DNA from: Acetivibrio sp964466645
GTDB taxonomy: Bacteria > Bacillota > Clostridia > Acetivibrionales > Acetivibrionaceae
Direction: 5' to 3'
DNA length: 11,895 nt
NCBI GenBank assembly: GCA_964466645.1
Contig: CAYXPB010000161.1
Span: 1-11,895 of the forward strand
Shown: one piece after another, positions 1 to 7,228 of the stretch
Layout: each line of letters starts with the position of its first letter
How positions within the stretch are numbered: position 1 is the first letter of the stretch
Translations under genes and position numbers: made by a program
The notes under the pieces: generated by a model
The model's input: only the letters and a program-made list of their open reading frames with translations
Told to the model about the DNA's origin: nothing
Databases searched by the model: none

Positions 1-1
1 A

Positions 2-514
2 CTTGGTATAAAGGAATATGAATTTGTGCCAGTTAAGGATAATCCTTCTTTCCACCCGGGAAGAACAGCTAGTCTGATGATAAAAGGCGAATATGCCGGT
101 ATAATCGGTGAAGTGCACCCTGCTGTATCAGAGAAATTCGAATGTCCTGAAAGGACCTATCTTGGAGTGCTAGAAGTTGAAAGTCTTGTTAAAAATGCCA
201 CTTTGGAATCTCAATACAAGCCGCTTCCAAAGTTTCCAGCAGTTTCAAGAGATATTGCAATGCTTGTTAAAGATGAAATAATGGTAAAACAAATAGAAGA
301 TATTATAAAACAAAGATCAGGAAAAATACTTGAAGATATTAAGTTGTTTGACGTATACAAAGGTAAACAGGTACCTGAGGGTATGAAGAGTGTGGCCTAT
401 TCAATAACCTTTAGAGCGTCGGATAGGACACTTACTGACGATGAAGTTGGTAAGGCGATGACAAAAATACTTGATGGATTGAAAAATAATATTGAAGCAC
501 AACTAAGAGAGTAA
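2..514 (+). CDS. pheT: Phenylalanine--tRNA ligase beta subunit, C-terminal part (5' end outside window)
   Basis: This is the C-terminal ~170 residues of the beta chain of the (alpha-beta)2 phenylalanyl-tRNA synthetase, which charges tRNA-Phe in the cytoplasm. The reading frame is open from base 2, so the GTG at 26 is an internal valine codon and not a start. The first ~60 residues (HPGRTA, GEVHPAV) match the end of the catalytic-like core of the beta subunit. The last ~95 residues, from about YKPLPKFPAVSRDIA to the end, are the ferredoxin-fold anticodon-binding (FDX-ACB) domain, including the typical FRASDRTLTDDEV segment. The gene ends with TAA just before a strong terminator. The partner gene pheS would be expected upstream, outside the window. 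Identification rests on recognised family motifs and is confident. Confidence 0.95.
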   Translation, partial: LGIKEYEFVPVKDNPSFHPGRTASLMIKGEYAGIIGEVHPAVSEKFECPERTYLGVLEVESLVKNATLESQYKPLPKFPAVSRDIAMLVKDEIMVKQIEDIIKQRSGKILEDIKLFDVYKGKQVPEGMKSVAYSITFRASDRTLTDDEVGKAMTKILDGLKNNIEAQLRE

Positions 515-516
515 TT

Positions 517-569
517 AAAAAAGAGCTGCGCATTATTGGTCAAATAGCCATTAATGCACAGCTCTTTTT
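517..569. terminator. Bidirectional rho-independent terminator between pheT and the spore protein gene
   Basis: A long inverted repeat (AAAAAGAGCTG at 517-527 pairing with CAGCTCTTTTT at 559-569, with further pairing GCATTA/TAATG inside) has a run of A on the left and of T on the right. It therefore works as a terminator on either strand. It sits exactly between two convergent genes and probably serves both. Confidence 0.85.
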
Positions 570-575
570 AAAATG

Positions 576-797
576 TTACACCATTTGGTTTTCTACCATC
601 TCAATCATTCTTTTTACCATTTGCCCACCTATTGGTCCGCCTTCTAAACCATTTACCCTTGAAGGTACATCGCCTTTGTAATGATCATTGTTTTCCTTAA
701 CAAATTGTAAATGCCCTATTTCCTCTGCGCATTCCATTTTAAATTTTGTTAATGCATCTCTGCTTTTAGGCACTAATGGAGTTTTAGGTCTTGACAT
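576..797 (-). CDS. Small acid-soluble spore protein, alpha/beta type
   Basis: A 73-residue alpha/beta-type SASP. These proteins coat and protect DNA in the dormant spore and are degraded by the GPR protease at germination. The sequence shows a KMECAEEIG segment that fits the GPR cleavage region, and the family's conserved C-terminal block (SRVNGLEGGPIGGQMVKRMIE). The length is normal. The start at 797 (ATG) has GGTGA seven bases upstream; a TTG four codons further upstream (809) would also keep the frame but is less likely. The gene is convergent with pheT and shares its terminator. Such genes are normally forespore-specific (sigma-G); I saw only a weak candidate promoter in the A+T-rich upstream sequence. 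It marks the host as a spore-former. Confidence 0.92.
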   Translation of the reverse strand: MSRPKTPLVPKSRDALTKFKMECAEEIGHLQFVKENNDHYKGDVPSRVNGLEGGPIGGQMVKRMIEMVENQMV

Positions 798-1112
798 ATA
801 ATTCACCAACCTTAAGTTTTATTTATATACAAATATATTTTTTACTTAAAGTTAAAATTATTACCTAGAAATTTCAGGAGTATATCGATATATTTCCTTA
901 TGCATCCAATGTCTGTGAGATGCTGAGGAATATAAAGGTGGCATTTTACTGTTTTTGTTAGTTAATTATTAAGAATTACCTAAAGATGATTATGCATGAA
1001 AAAATTAGAATAGTCTATTGATTTGAAACAAATCATTTGTTAATATATAAACAATGTATGGCAATAATGTTACTATAAAAAGCAAATTAATAATATATAG
1101 GAGGTTTGGTAA
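798..1112. other. Divergent intergenic region between the spore protein gene and pgi
   Basis: About 315 bases without a credible gene. The region must hold the promoters of both divergent genes. I see a 12-bp palindrome TATATCGATATA near 883-894 and a small perfect inverted repeat GATTTG-AAA-CAAATC at 1020-1034. It ends in a strong AGGAGG ribosome site for pgi. Several TATAAA/TAATAT boxes occur, but none has a well-spaced -35 element, so I do not call a promoter. Confidence 0.5.
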
Positions 1113-2465
1113 ATGGAAACAATTAAATTTGATTATTCAAAAGCTGGTGAGTTTGTACAGGATAGCGAAGTCCGCTGCCTTGATAGTTTTATAAAATCAG
1201 CTCACGATATGCTCCACAATAAGACAGGGGCAGGTAATGATTATGTAGGTTGGGTTGACCATCCTTTAAATTATGATAAAGAAGAGTTTGCAAGAATAAA
1301 AAAAGCTGCAGAAAAAATAAAGTCCGATTCAGACGCTTTGATAGTAATAGGTATCGGTGGTTCTTATCTTGGAGCTAAAGCTGCAATAGACATGCTCTCT
1401 CATTCATTTCACAATGTAATGCCAAAAGCTAAAAGAAATGCTCCTGAAGTCTATTTTGTAGGAAATAATATCAGTTCTACATATATTGCGGATTTATTGG
1501 AAGTGATAGAAGGAAAAGAAATTTCGGTAAACGTTATTTCAAAATCCGGTACGACTACTGAACCGGCGATTGGATTCAGGATTTTCAAGGAGTACATGGA
1601 GAACAAGTACGGAAAAGAAGGGGCAACAAAGAGAATATACGCAACTACAGATAAAGCAAAGGGTGCATTAAAGCAGCTTGCAACAGAAGAAGGTTATGAG
1701 ACTTTTGTTGTACCCGATGATATTGGAGGAAGATTCTCTGTATTGACTGCTGTTGGATTACTTCCGATTGCCGTATCTGGTGCTGATATTGACAGTATGA
1801 TGAAAGGCGCTTATGATGCTTACCAGCTTTATAACAATAAAAATGTAAATGAGAACGATTGTTATAAATATGCTGCTTTAAGAAATGCTTTATATAGAAA
1901 AGGAAAGTCCATTGAAATCATGGTAAACTATGAGCCTTCACTTCATTACTTTACGGAATGGTGGAAGCAGTTGTACGGAGAAAGCGAAGGAAAAGATCAA
2001 AAAGGTATATTCCCGGCAGGAGTTGATTTTACATCAGATTTGCATTCCATGGGTCAATACATTCAAGATGGCCTTAGGAATCTATTTGAGACTGTTGTTA
2101 AGGTTGAAAAGCCAAGAAAGAACATTGTAATTAAGCAAGATAAGGACAATCTTGACGGCTTAAACTTTATAGCAGGTAAGGATATCGATTTTGTTAATAA
2201 AAAGGCTATGGAGGGAACTTTGCTCGCTCATAATGATGGAGGAGTTCCAAACCTTGTGATTACAATACCGCAGTTGAATGAATACTACTTTGGAAATATG
2301 GTTTACTTCTTTGAAAAAGCCTGTGGAATAAGTGGTTATTTATTAGGTGTAAATCCTTTCGATCAGCCAGGTGTTGAGGCATATAAGAAGAACATGTTTG
2401 CACTGTTAGGTAAGCCTGGATATGAAGATCAAAAGAAGAAGCTCGAAGAACGTCTTTCTAAGTAA
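1113..2465 (+). CDS. pgi: Glucose-6-phosphate isomerase
   Basis: Interconverts glucose 6-phosphate and fructose 6-phosphate in glycolysis and gluconeogenesis (cytoplasm). The 450-residue length matches the compact Bacillus/Clostridium type. Visible motifs, in order, are GIGGSYLGAKA (80-90, sugar-phosphate binding), SKSGTTTEP (143-151, phosphate loop), DDIGGRFSVLTAVGLLP (202-218, family signature), YGESEGKDQKG with the expected catalytic Glu290, HSMGQYIQDG with His311, and the C-terminal NPFDQPGVEAYKKN with Lys425. All catalytic residues are present. The ATG follows an AGGAGG ribosome site at optimal distance. It is transcribed alone, divergent from the spore protein gene and convergent with the phosphoesterase. 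Confidence 0.97.
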   Translation: METIKFDYSKAGEFVQDSEVRCLDSFIKSAHDMLHNKTGAGNDYVGWVDHPLNYDKEEFARIKKAAEKIKSDSDALIVIGIGGSYLGAKAAIDMLSHSFHNVMPKAKRNAPEVYFVGNNISSTYIADLLEVIEGKEISVNVISKSGTTTEPAIGFRIFKEYMENKYGKEGATKRIYATTDKAKGALKQLATEEGYETFVVPDDIGGRFSVLTAVGLLPIAVSGADIDSMMKGAYDAYQLYNNKNVNENDCYKYAALRNALYRKGKSIEIMVNYEPSLHYFTEWWKQLYGESEGKDQKGIFPAGVDFTSDLHSMGQYIQDGLRNLFETVVKVEKPRKNIVIKQDKDNLDGLNFIAGKDIDFVNKKAMEGTLLAHNDGGVPNLVITIPQLNEYYFGNMVYFFEKACGISGYLLGVNPFDQPGVEAYKKNMFALLGKPGYEDQKKKLEERLSK

Positions 2466-2471
2466 TATAGA

Positions 2472-2500
2472 TAGGGCAGAACTGTAAAGGTTCTGCCCTA
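2472..2500. terminator. Perfect 11-bp hairpin between convergent pgi and phosphoesterase genes
   Basis: TAGGGCAGAAC at 2472-2482 is the exact reverse complement of GTTCTGCCCTA at 2490-2500, with a 7-base loop. It lies 7 bases after the pgi stop and overlaps the stop codon of the minus-strand gene (2498-2500). Neither side has a real T run, so it is probably a transcript-end or RNA-stabilising hairpin for both genes and not a classical intrinsic terminator. Confidence 0.6.
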
Positions 2501-3322
2501 TGGAAAGTAAAAAACTGTAATTTCAGGGGGCGATAAAAACCTCAAGGGAAATAAGACATTGCCAATACCACTATTTATGTATATTATCATATTGTTCAAT
2601 TTGTTAAGTTCTTTTTTTATGCCTAAATTACAGACTCTTTCATGCCTTAAAAACTTAAATTCAATATCAAAGGGCATCCAAATTTGTCCACCGTGAAAGT
2701 GACCGCATAACAAAAAGTCTACTGCATCTTCCGGAAGCTCAAGAGCTATATCGGGGTTATGAGAGAATGCAATATTTGCTGTCACATTACTTTTGCAATT
2801 TGACAAGGCTTTTTTTATATTATAGCGACCTGACCTAAAGTCTTCTATACCTATAATGTTGTAATTTTGCGCACCTTTATTATATAATACTGAATCATTA
2901 AGTAGTGCTTTTATACCTCTTTTTTCTAAGTCTGCAGTAAATTTCTCAAGTCCTACTTCATTTTTGTGAAATACTCTGTAATCATGATTACCAAAGCACA
3001 AGAATATTTCATAATTTCCCCTTATACTATCGAGAAAATTGAAAAAGGTAGGTATTTGCCTAATATTGTCTATATAATCTCCTGTTAAAATAAGCAAATC
3101 GGGGTTTTCCCTTTTTAGGACCTTGTATATTTCTTTTACGTCGACTCGAAGTAAACTTATGTGAATATCAGATAGCTGAATAACTTTAAGATGATTAATG
3201 CTTTCGGTAAAAAATACTTTTTTAACTTTAAATCTTGTTGCTTCAAAACGCATATATGCCAGTGCAATAAGAGCAATTGCCAAACCAATATATAAAAAAG
3301 TCATCATATTACTCCAAACCAT
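2498..3322 (-). CDS. Membrane-anchored calcineurin-like metallophosphoesterase
   Basis: A two-metal phosphoesterase of the YkuE/YkoQ-like calcineurin fold. One N-terminal transmembrane segment (about residues 8-25) anchors it, with the catalytic domain following. The metal ligands are all visible: SDIHIS (D52, H54), GDYID (D82), GNHDY (N112, H113), SHNPD (H188) and GHFHGGQ (H208, H210). The 274-residue length is normal for the family. The substrate is unknown; related proteins act on lipid-linked or nucleotide phosphates, but nothing here decides that. The start is ambiguous: ATG at 3322 has AGGAATAG upstream, while ATG at 3307 (Met6) has GGAG five bases upstream; both leave the membrane anchor intact. 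It stands alone, convergent with pgi and divergent from the chemotaxis gene. Confidence 0.88.
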   Translation of the reverse strand: MVWSNMMTFLYIGLAIALIALAYMRFEATRFKVKKVFFTESINHLKVIQLSDIHISLLRVDVKEIYKVLKRENPDLLILTGDYIDNIRQIPTFFNFLDSIRGNYEIFLCFGNHDYRVFHKNEVGLEKFTADLEKRGIKALLNDSVLYNKGAQNYNIIGIEDFRSGRYNIKKALSNCKSNVTANIAFSHNPDIALELPEDAVDFLLCGHFHGGQIWMPFDIEFKFLRHERVCNLGIKKELNKLNNMIIYINSGIGNVLFPLRFLSPPEITVFYFP

Positions 3323-3652
3323 ATTTTCTATTCCTACTATATTAATAATATATCAGCTAAAGCTTTTTAGTACAACTGATTTTTGAGATAGGTAATTCAA
3401 GAGTTCATAAAATAACTTATGCAATGGTAAGAGGCACAATGCACATCATACAAAGCAAAATTAAAGTAAAACACTTTTCGGAAAACATGTAGCTCAAAAA
3501 AGAAGGATTTTTTAAAAATAAATAGAATACATATATAAGAAATCATATAAAGCAAAGTTGCATTTATGGCACAATTCTTACTCAAATTTATTTCTAAATT
3601 GCTTCTGTTTTATTTTAAGGTCCAATCGTTGAATTTCGTAGGAGGTATCAAT
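3323..3652. other. Divergent intergenic region, phosphoesterase / chemotaxis gene
   Basis: About 330 A+T-rich bases with no credible gene. Short open frames exist on both strands but lack ribosome sites and family resemblance. Apart from the possible phosphoesterase promoter on the left and the AGGAGGT ribosome site (3640-3646) of the chemotaxis gene on the right, I see nothing definite. I did not find a sigma-D flagellar promoter of the TAAA-N15-GCCGATAA type. Confidence 0.5.
3347..3375 (-). promoter_or_regulatory. Possible promoter of the metallophosphoesterase gene
   Basis: On the minus strand, TTGTAC (3370-3375) and TATATT (3347-3352) are separated by 17 bases, a few tens of bases upstream of the start codon. 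The -10 matches the consensus 5 of 6, the -35 only 3 of 6. Confidence 0.35.
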
Positions 3653-4909
3653 ATGAAAAGCCGCCGTGTTGGTATGTTTAGTCCACTGACATTAGCTTAT
3701 GGTATTGCATTGTTAATTGCACTTTTTAGTGGAAGCTTTATATTTATTATGTCTAAAGGAGTATTACGTTCGGCAGTAACAAACTTTGTATGCAATATTC
3801 TTATTGCCATTACTATAAAAATAGGAACTGACAAAACTTTTAAGAAAATTTTAGAAACTTTTAATAAGGATATTGAAAAAGCAAGTCAGGGCGATTTTTC
3901 TCATATGGTAGACACTGAAAATGCGGGTATTGTAAGAAAAGTATCAGTTTGTATGAATTCTATAATAGGTGAAATGAACAGCATTATAAGTAATTTCTTT
4001 TCAATATCAAGCCATATTGTAGAATCTACAGCTAAAGTCAATACTGCGTCGGAATTGGCCTCAACAGCTATGGGAGAAATAACGCAAACTGTCGGTCAAA
4101 TTGCAAATGGAGTAGCGTCGCAGGCAGGTGATGCAAAACACGGAGTGCTCGTAGTTGATAAATTATCAGAACAAATTAGCTTAGTTTATCAAAGTTACAA
4201 TAGTATTACTGATGATACGAAAAAAATAAATGACTTAAATACTATTGGTCTCCAATCGGTTAAAGTTCTAAGAGATAAGTCAAAAGAAAACTACGATACT
4301 GCTGAAAAGATATTTTCTGTAATAGAAAAACTGACTAATAGTACAAAGGATATTGGGAGCTTTGTTGAATCTATTGAGAGTATAGCAGAACAGACAAACC
4401 TACTTGCTTTGAATGCTGCCATAGAAGCTGCAAGAGCTGGTGAGGCAGGAAAAGGCTTTGCAGTTGTTGCTGAGGAAGTTAGAAAACTTGCAGATCAAAG
4501 TAGAAAATCCACTGAAGAAATAAATATGCTGATGAAGAGTATACAGGAAGAATCTGTAATGGCTATTGAATCTATGGAGATTATGAAAAAGGTATCATTG
4601 GATCAAAATACAGCTGTAAACGAAACAGACAGCTCATTTAGTGATATCGCCAATGCAATAAGTTCCATAGTGTTAAAAATCAACGATGTCAACCAAGCAA
4701 TAACAAAAATGCAGAATGATAAGTCAGAGGTTATAAATGCAATTGAAAATATATCTGCAATATCTGAAGAAACCGCCGCTTTCAGCACAGAATTAGCTGT
4801 TTCTTCAGAACATCAACTGACCTACATAAACGATATGAATGAAGCATCCGTAAGGCTTAATGATTTGGTTAGAGAACTTGACCATAAGTTGCGCAAGTAT
4901 AAAGTATAA
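3653..4909 (+). CDS. Methyl-accepting chemotaxis protein without an external sensor domain
   Basis: A 418-residue transducer that would signal to CheA/CheW at the inner face of the membrane. Two closely spaced hydrophobic segments (about 12-33 and 40-58) form a hairpin with almost no loop, so there is no extracellular ligand-binding domain. A short linker follows, then the long helical signalling domain. The highly conserved tip is at about 245-280 (AEQTNLLALNAAIEAARAGE, then GKGFAVVAEEVRKLA). No C-terminal CheR/CheB-tethering pentapeptide is seen. The start at 3653 is chosen because AGGAGGT lies 6 bases upstream; the frame extends 29 codons further without a ribosome site. It may sense membrane state, cytoplasmic cues or a partner protein; the ligand is unknown. 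It is a single gene, followed by the tRNA. Confidence 0.92.
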   Translation: MKSRRVGMFSPLTLAYGIALLIALFSGSFIFIMSKGVLRSAVTNFVCNILIAITIKIGTDKTFKKILETFNKDIEKASQGDFSHMVDTENAGIVRKVSVCMNSIIGEMNSIISNFFSISSHIVESTAKVNTASELASTAMGEITQTVGQIANGVASQAGDAKHGVLVVDKLSEQISLVYQSYNSITDDTKKINDLNTIGLQSVKVLRDKSKENYDTAEKIFSVIEKLTNSTKDIGSFVESIESIAEQTNLLALNAAIEAARAGEAGKGFAVVAEEVRKLADQSRKSTEEINMLMKSIQEESVMAIESMEIMKKVSLDQNTAVNETDSSFSDIANAISSIVLKINDVNQAITKMQNDKSEVINAIENISAISEETAAFSTELAVSSEHQLTYINDMNEASVRLNDLVRELDHKLRKYKV

Positions 4910-4936
4910 AAAAATAAAAAATACTTAATTTGGCTG

Positions 4937-4965
4937 TTGACAAATCAGCTTTTCACAAGTATAAT
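4937..4965 (+). promoter_or_regulatory. Consensus promoter of tRNA-Leu
   Basis: TTGACA (4937-4942) and TATAAT (4960-4965) are both perfect, with a 17-base spacer. The tRNA starts 28 bases after the -10. This is typical of a strong stable-RNA promoter. Confidence 0.88.
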
Positions 4966-4992
4966 AAGTTTTGTCGTCAAGTTAATGCACAT

Positions 4993-5076
4993 GCGGATGT
5001 GGCGGAATTGGCAGACGCGCTAGACTTAGGATCTAGTGTCGACGACGTGGGGGTTCAAGTCCCTTCATCCGCACCA
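4993..5076 (+). tRNA. tRNA-Leu, anticodon UAG (reads CUA/CUN), CCA encoded
   Basis: The acceptor stem GCGGATG (4993-4999) pairs with CATCCGC (5066-5072), followed by discriminator A and an encoded CCA. The anticodon stem CTAGA/TCTAG encloses the loop CTTAGGA with anticodon TAG at 5027-5029. A long variable arm and the GGTTCAAGTCC T-loop region fit a class II (leucine) tRNA of 84 nt. The adjacent integrase makes its 3' end the likely chromosomal attachment site of the neighbouring island. Confidence 0.96.
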
Positions 5077-5087
5077 AGTTGAAAGAG

Positions 5088-5131
5088 AAGGATTACAAGA
5101 TTCAATGAATTTTGTAATCTTTCTTTTTTTT
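5088..5131 (+). terminator. Intrinsic terminator after tRNA-Leu
   Basis: GATTACAA (5091-5098) pairs perfectly with TTGTAATC (5112-5119), extended by outer A-T and G-T pairs, followed by a run of T interrupted once (5120-5131). It stops tRNA transcription before it would run antisense into the integrase gene. The minus-strand version has a weak T-rich tail, so it may also help end the integrase transcript. Confidence 0.8.
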
Positions 5132-5141
5132 ATTCATTTGG

Positions 5142-6311
5142 TCACGTTTTGGTCACAAACGATTTTTTGAATATATTATTCATTTTTTTAGCTGTTTCTT
5201 TCTTTAGTTGAAAATCAACATGTGAATAAATATCTGCGGTAGTGGATAGTTGATTATGACCTAACCAAATTTGAATCTCTTTCATACTAACTCCCTTTTT
5301 GAGTAAGTAGGAGGCATTCGAATGTCGAAGATCATGGAACCTTATCAAAGGAAGATTGTTTTTTATCAAAATTTCTTTAAACTTATGACTGAGAAAATCA
5401 GGTGTAATTGGTTTGCCGTTATCCCAACAACACACATGATTTTCATTGATGTAGCAATTACCAAATAAAAGTTTCTGTTCTTCCTGTCTCTTTTTTAAGG
5501 AGAGAAGGTATTCATTTAAAACTTCCGGCAAAGGTAATGTTCTTGTGCTACTATCATTTTTTGTTGATTTTGTAACTATGCTTAGGTATCTAGTTACAGT
5601 CTCATCAATGTATATAGTGCCTTCTTCCAAGTTGATTTTATCCCATTTCAATCCTAACACTTCGCCTCTCCTAAGACCAAGTTGAATGGTAATGATTACA
5701 GGGGTTTCAAGGATTGTTCCGGATACAGCGTACATTAGCTGCTCTATCTGTCTTTCATTATAGAATTTAGCGTTATATTTTTCCTTCTTAGGTAATATAA
5801 CAGCGTCCGCAGCATTTTTACTAACCAACTGTAATTTTAAAGCATATTCAAGAGCTTTATGTATGTTTGCGTGGTGCTTTAATATAGAATTAGGTGATAA
5901 CTTTCCCTCGCTAAGTTTGTAATTATAATACTTTTGAATGTTAATAGGTTGAAGTTTTTGTAAGAGAATATTTTTGTCCTTGAAATAGGGTAGTATATGT
6001 GTTTTGATTGTAAGGCTATAGCTTTGATAAGTAGTATACTGGCAATTGTTTTTTACGTAAGTATCAAGCCAATCAGCTAAAAAATCAGTGAAATAAATAT
6101 TCTTAGGGTTAACAAAAGTATTATTTTCAAGTTGGTTTAGTATGTTTAATTGGAACTTTAGTGCGTCGGGTTTCTTTTCACATTTGGTGTTTATTTTCTT
6201 TTGGATTCTTTTATAAATTGGTTTTCCTTCTTCATCAACTCCAATCTGCTGGTTACCCATGTCAATTGTTAAATACCAATACTGGCCTCTTTTCTTTAAT
6301 GAACCTTTCAT
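5142..6311 (-). CDS. int: Tyrosine recombinase / integrase of a tRNA-Leu island
   Basis: Phage-type tyrosine site-specific recombinase that would integrate and, with an excisionase, excise the element. It has an N-terminal arm-binding region (KKRGQYWYLTID), a SAM-like core-binding domain (about 85-190, counted from the upstream Met at 6347), and a catalytic domain with all active-site residues: R226 (GLRRGE), the beta-hairpin Lys near TKSTK, H338 and R341 (FHDLRH), H364 (WLGH) and the nucleophile Y374 (ADIYSHVD). The start at 6311 is preferred (389 residues) because GGAGGAAG stands five bases upstream of that ATG; an upstream in-frame ATG at 6347 has no such site. The gene points towards the tRNA and ends 65 bp from its CCA, the usual layout at the left attachment site. 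It is third in a minus-strand operon after two excisionase-like genes, and it looks intact. Confidence 0.95.
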   Translation of the reverse strand: MKGSLKKRGQYWYLTIDMGNQQIGVDEEGKPIYKRIQKKINTKCEKKPDALKFQLNILNQLENNTFVNPKNIYFTDFLADWLDTYVKNNCQYTTYQSYSLTIKTHILPYFKDKNILLQKLQPINIQKYYNYKLSEGKLSPNSILKHHANIHKALEYALKLQLVSKNAADAVILPKKEKYNAKFYNERQIEQLMYAVSGTILETPVIITIQLGLRRGEVLGLKWDKINLEEGTIYIDETVTRYLSIVTKSTKNDSSTRTLPLPEVLNEYLLSLKKRQEEQKLLFGNCYINENHVCCWDNGKPITPDFLSHKFKEILIKNNLPLIRFHDLRHSNASYLLKKGVSMKEIQIWLGHNQLSTTADIYSHVDFQLKKETAKKMNNIFKKSFVTKT

Positions 6312-6370
6312 TTTACTTCCTCCATTTGAGAAAGCATTTATACTCACGATTCAGTATAAATACTTTTAAC

Positions 6371-6553
6371 TTAATGGTCAACGTTATTATTTATATAATC
6401 GATTACACATTTTTTTGGAATTTTGTGAGTATTACCAATTTTAAAAGAGCGTATTTCTCTGGTATTAATAAGTTGATAAGCTTTGTTTCTTCCGATTGAT
6501 AACATTTCACATAATTCATTTATATTTATAACATCATTAATTTGCTCAAACAT
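6371..6553 (-). CDS. Excisionase-like HTH protein, integrase-proximal copy
   Basis: A 60-residue MerR-like winged-helix protein of the excisionase/HTH_17 type. These bind DNA near attachment sites and bias the integrase towards excision, or act as small regulators. The sequence shows the family order: an INELCEMLSIGRNKAYQLI helix-turn-helix, then a wing IRSFKIGNTHKIPKKCVIDYI. It sits 59 bp upstream of the integrase start and 51 bp after the second HTH gene, in the same direction. A GGAGG lies about 17 bases before the ATG, farther than ideal, so translation may be inefficient or the start imperfectly placed. The family assignment is good; whether this copy or its neighbour is the true Xis is not decided. 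Confidence 0.8.
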   Translation of the reverse strand: MFEQINDVININELCEMLSIGRNKAYQLINTREIRSFKIGNTHKIPKKCVIDYINNNVDH

Positions 6554-6604
6554 AACGATATTGCTTAATTCCTCCGTTTCTCAAAGTGTAATTAATTATG
6601 TGTA

Positions 6605-6790
6605 TTATTTAGAAATATCTTTATCAGTGGATTTTGCAAGCCATTTTTCTAATGACTGCTTGGGAATCAATATTTTCCTTCCAACTCTTAAATTTGGTAT
6701 CTGATGTTGCTGTACAAGTTCATATGCTTTGTTCATTCCAATATTTAAAATTTGCGCAGTTTCATTAACTGTATAAACTAGTTTTTCCAT
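6605..6790 (-). CDS. Excisionase-like HTH protein, promoter-proximal copy
   Basis: A 61-residue protein of the excisionase/HTH_17 family, similar in layout but not identical to the next gene. It has a YTVNETAQILNIGMNKAYELV helix-turn-helix, then RVGRKILIPKQSLEKWLAKS, the classic C-terminal wing and helix. The GAGG ribosome site is eight bases upstream of the ATG. It is the first gene after the long structured leader and the promoter at 7229-7257, and is followed by the second HTH gene and the integrase. The role (directionality factor or regulator of the integrase) is inferred from family and context. Confidence 0.85.
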   Translation of the reverse strand: MEKLVYTVNETAQILNIGMNKAYELVQQHQIPNLRVGRKILIPKQSLEKWLAKSTDKDISK

Positions 6791-7222
6791 TGAAGGTACC
6801 TCACTTCCGATAGTATTTTATATATAACTGTACGCCCAGTTCCCCAACCGGGCATACAGTGAATTTTAAGATTTAAGATTAGTTCTGCGTTTATTTGGCC
6901 GCCGCCTCAGGTATGCTCTTTTCACGTCCCACACCTAGGAATGCTTTGGACAGCAATATATGCTCATAGGGATTATTCCTCCGGTTTCTCATGCCGGCTC
7001 GTAGAAATCTGAATCAGCTCCGCAACTTGTGCCATGCCTAACCCAGCGAGAAGTATCTTTTCCAAACTTGAGGTGACATTACATTTTATTATAGCACCGC
7101 TCGCTCATATGAGGTCATGGCGTGTTCCCGTTTGTTGGATCAACATATCCAAAGCACTTCGCTATTAAGTTTATAAAGAACTCTAATACAAAAAAATCTT
7201 AATTAATGTTTGGTAACATTTG
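6791..7222 (-). ncRNA. Structured leader RNA (candidate) of the excisionase-integrase operon
   Basis: From the predicted transcription start near 7222 to the first excisionase ATG there are about 430 bases with no convincing gene. The stretch 6901-7140 is about 48% G+C by my count, clearly higher than the A+T-rich genes around it, as expected of structured RNA in such a genome. Reading the minus strand, several hairpins can be drawn: AGGTGTG with CATACCT (one G-U pair), TGCT-GTCCAA-AGCA, GCCGG-catgagaaa-CCGG, and the 14-bp hairpin at 6828-6859. I could not match it to a riboswitch, T-box or intron that I know. An alternative is the remnant of a mobile element or small gene: a stop-free frame of about 40 codons ends at 6973 on the minus strand, without a convincing start. 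Confidence 0.4.
6828..6859 (-). repeat. 14-bp hairpin with G-U wobble pairs, just upstream of the excisionase gene
   Basis: CTGTACGCCCAGTT (6828-6841) and AACCGGGCATACAG (6846-6859) flank a 4-base loop. On the plus strand two positions are A-C mismatches, but in minus-strand RNA both become G-U wobbles, so all 14 pairs can form. This indicates an RNA structure in the minus-strand transcript. No T run follows, so it is not a standard terminator. Confidence 0.6.
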
Positions 7223-7228
7223 TTTGTT

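Noticed and set aside
883..894. TATATCGATATA palindrome as an operator
   Set aside because: A+T-rich self-complementary sequence expected by chance; not positioned relative to a clear promoter.
1930..2130. Second open frame inside pgi on the same strand
   Set aside because: Wholly within a clearly coding gene in another frame; no independent support.
6161..6704. Plus-strand open frames opposite the integrase and excisionase genes
   Set aside because: Antisense shadows of well-supported genes, without ribosome sites or family features.
6960..7020. GAGCCGG-catgagaaa-CCGG on the minus strand as group II intron domain V
   Set aside because: Too short, lacks the conserved bulge and lower stem, and no intron-encoded protein is nearby.
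6973..7100. About 40 stop-free codons on the minus strand inside the leader (contains AQVAELIQISTSRHEKPEE)
   Set aside because: No good start codon or ribosome site, and the region is better explained as structured RNA; kept only as an alternative.
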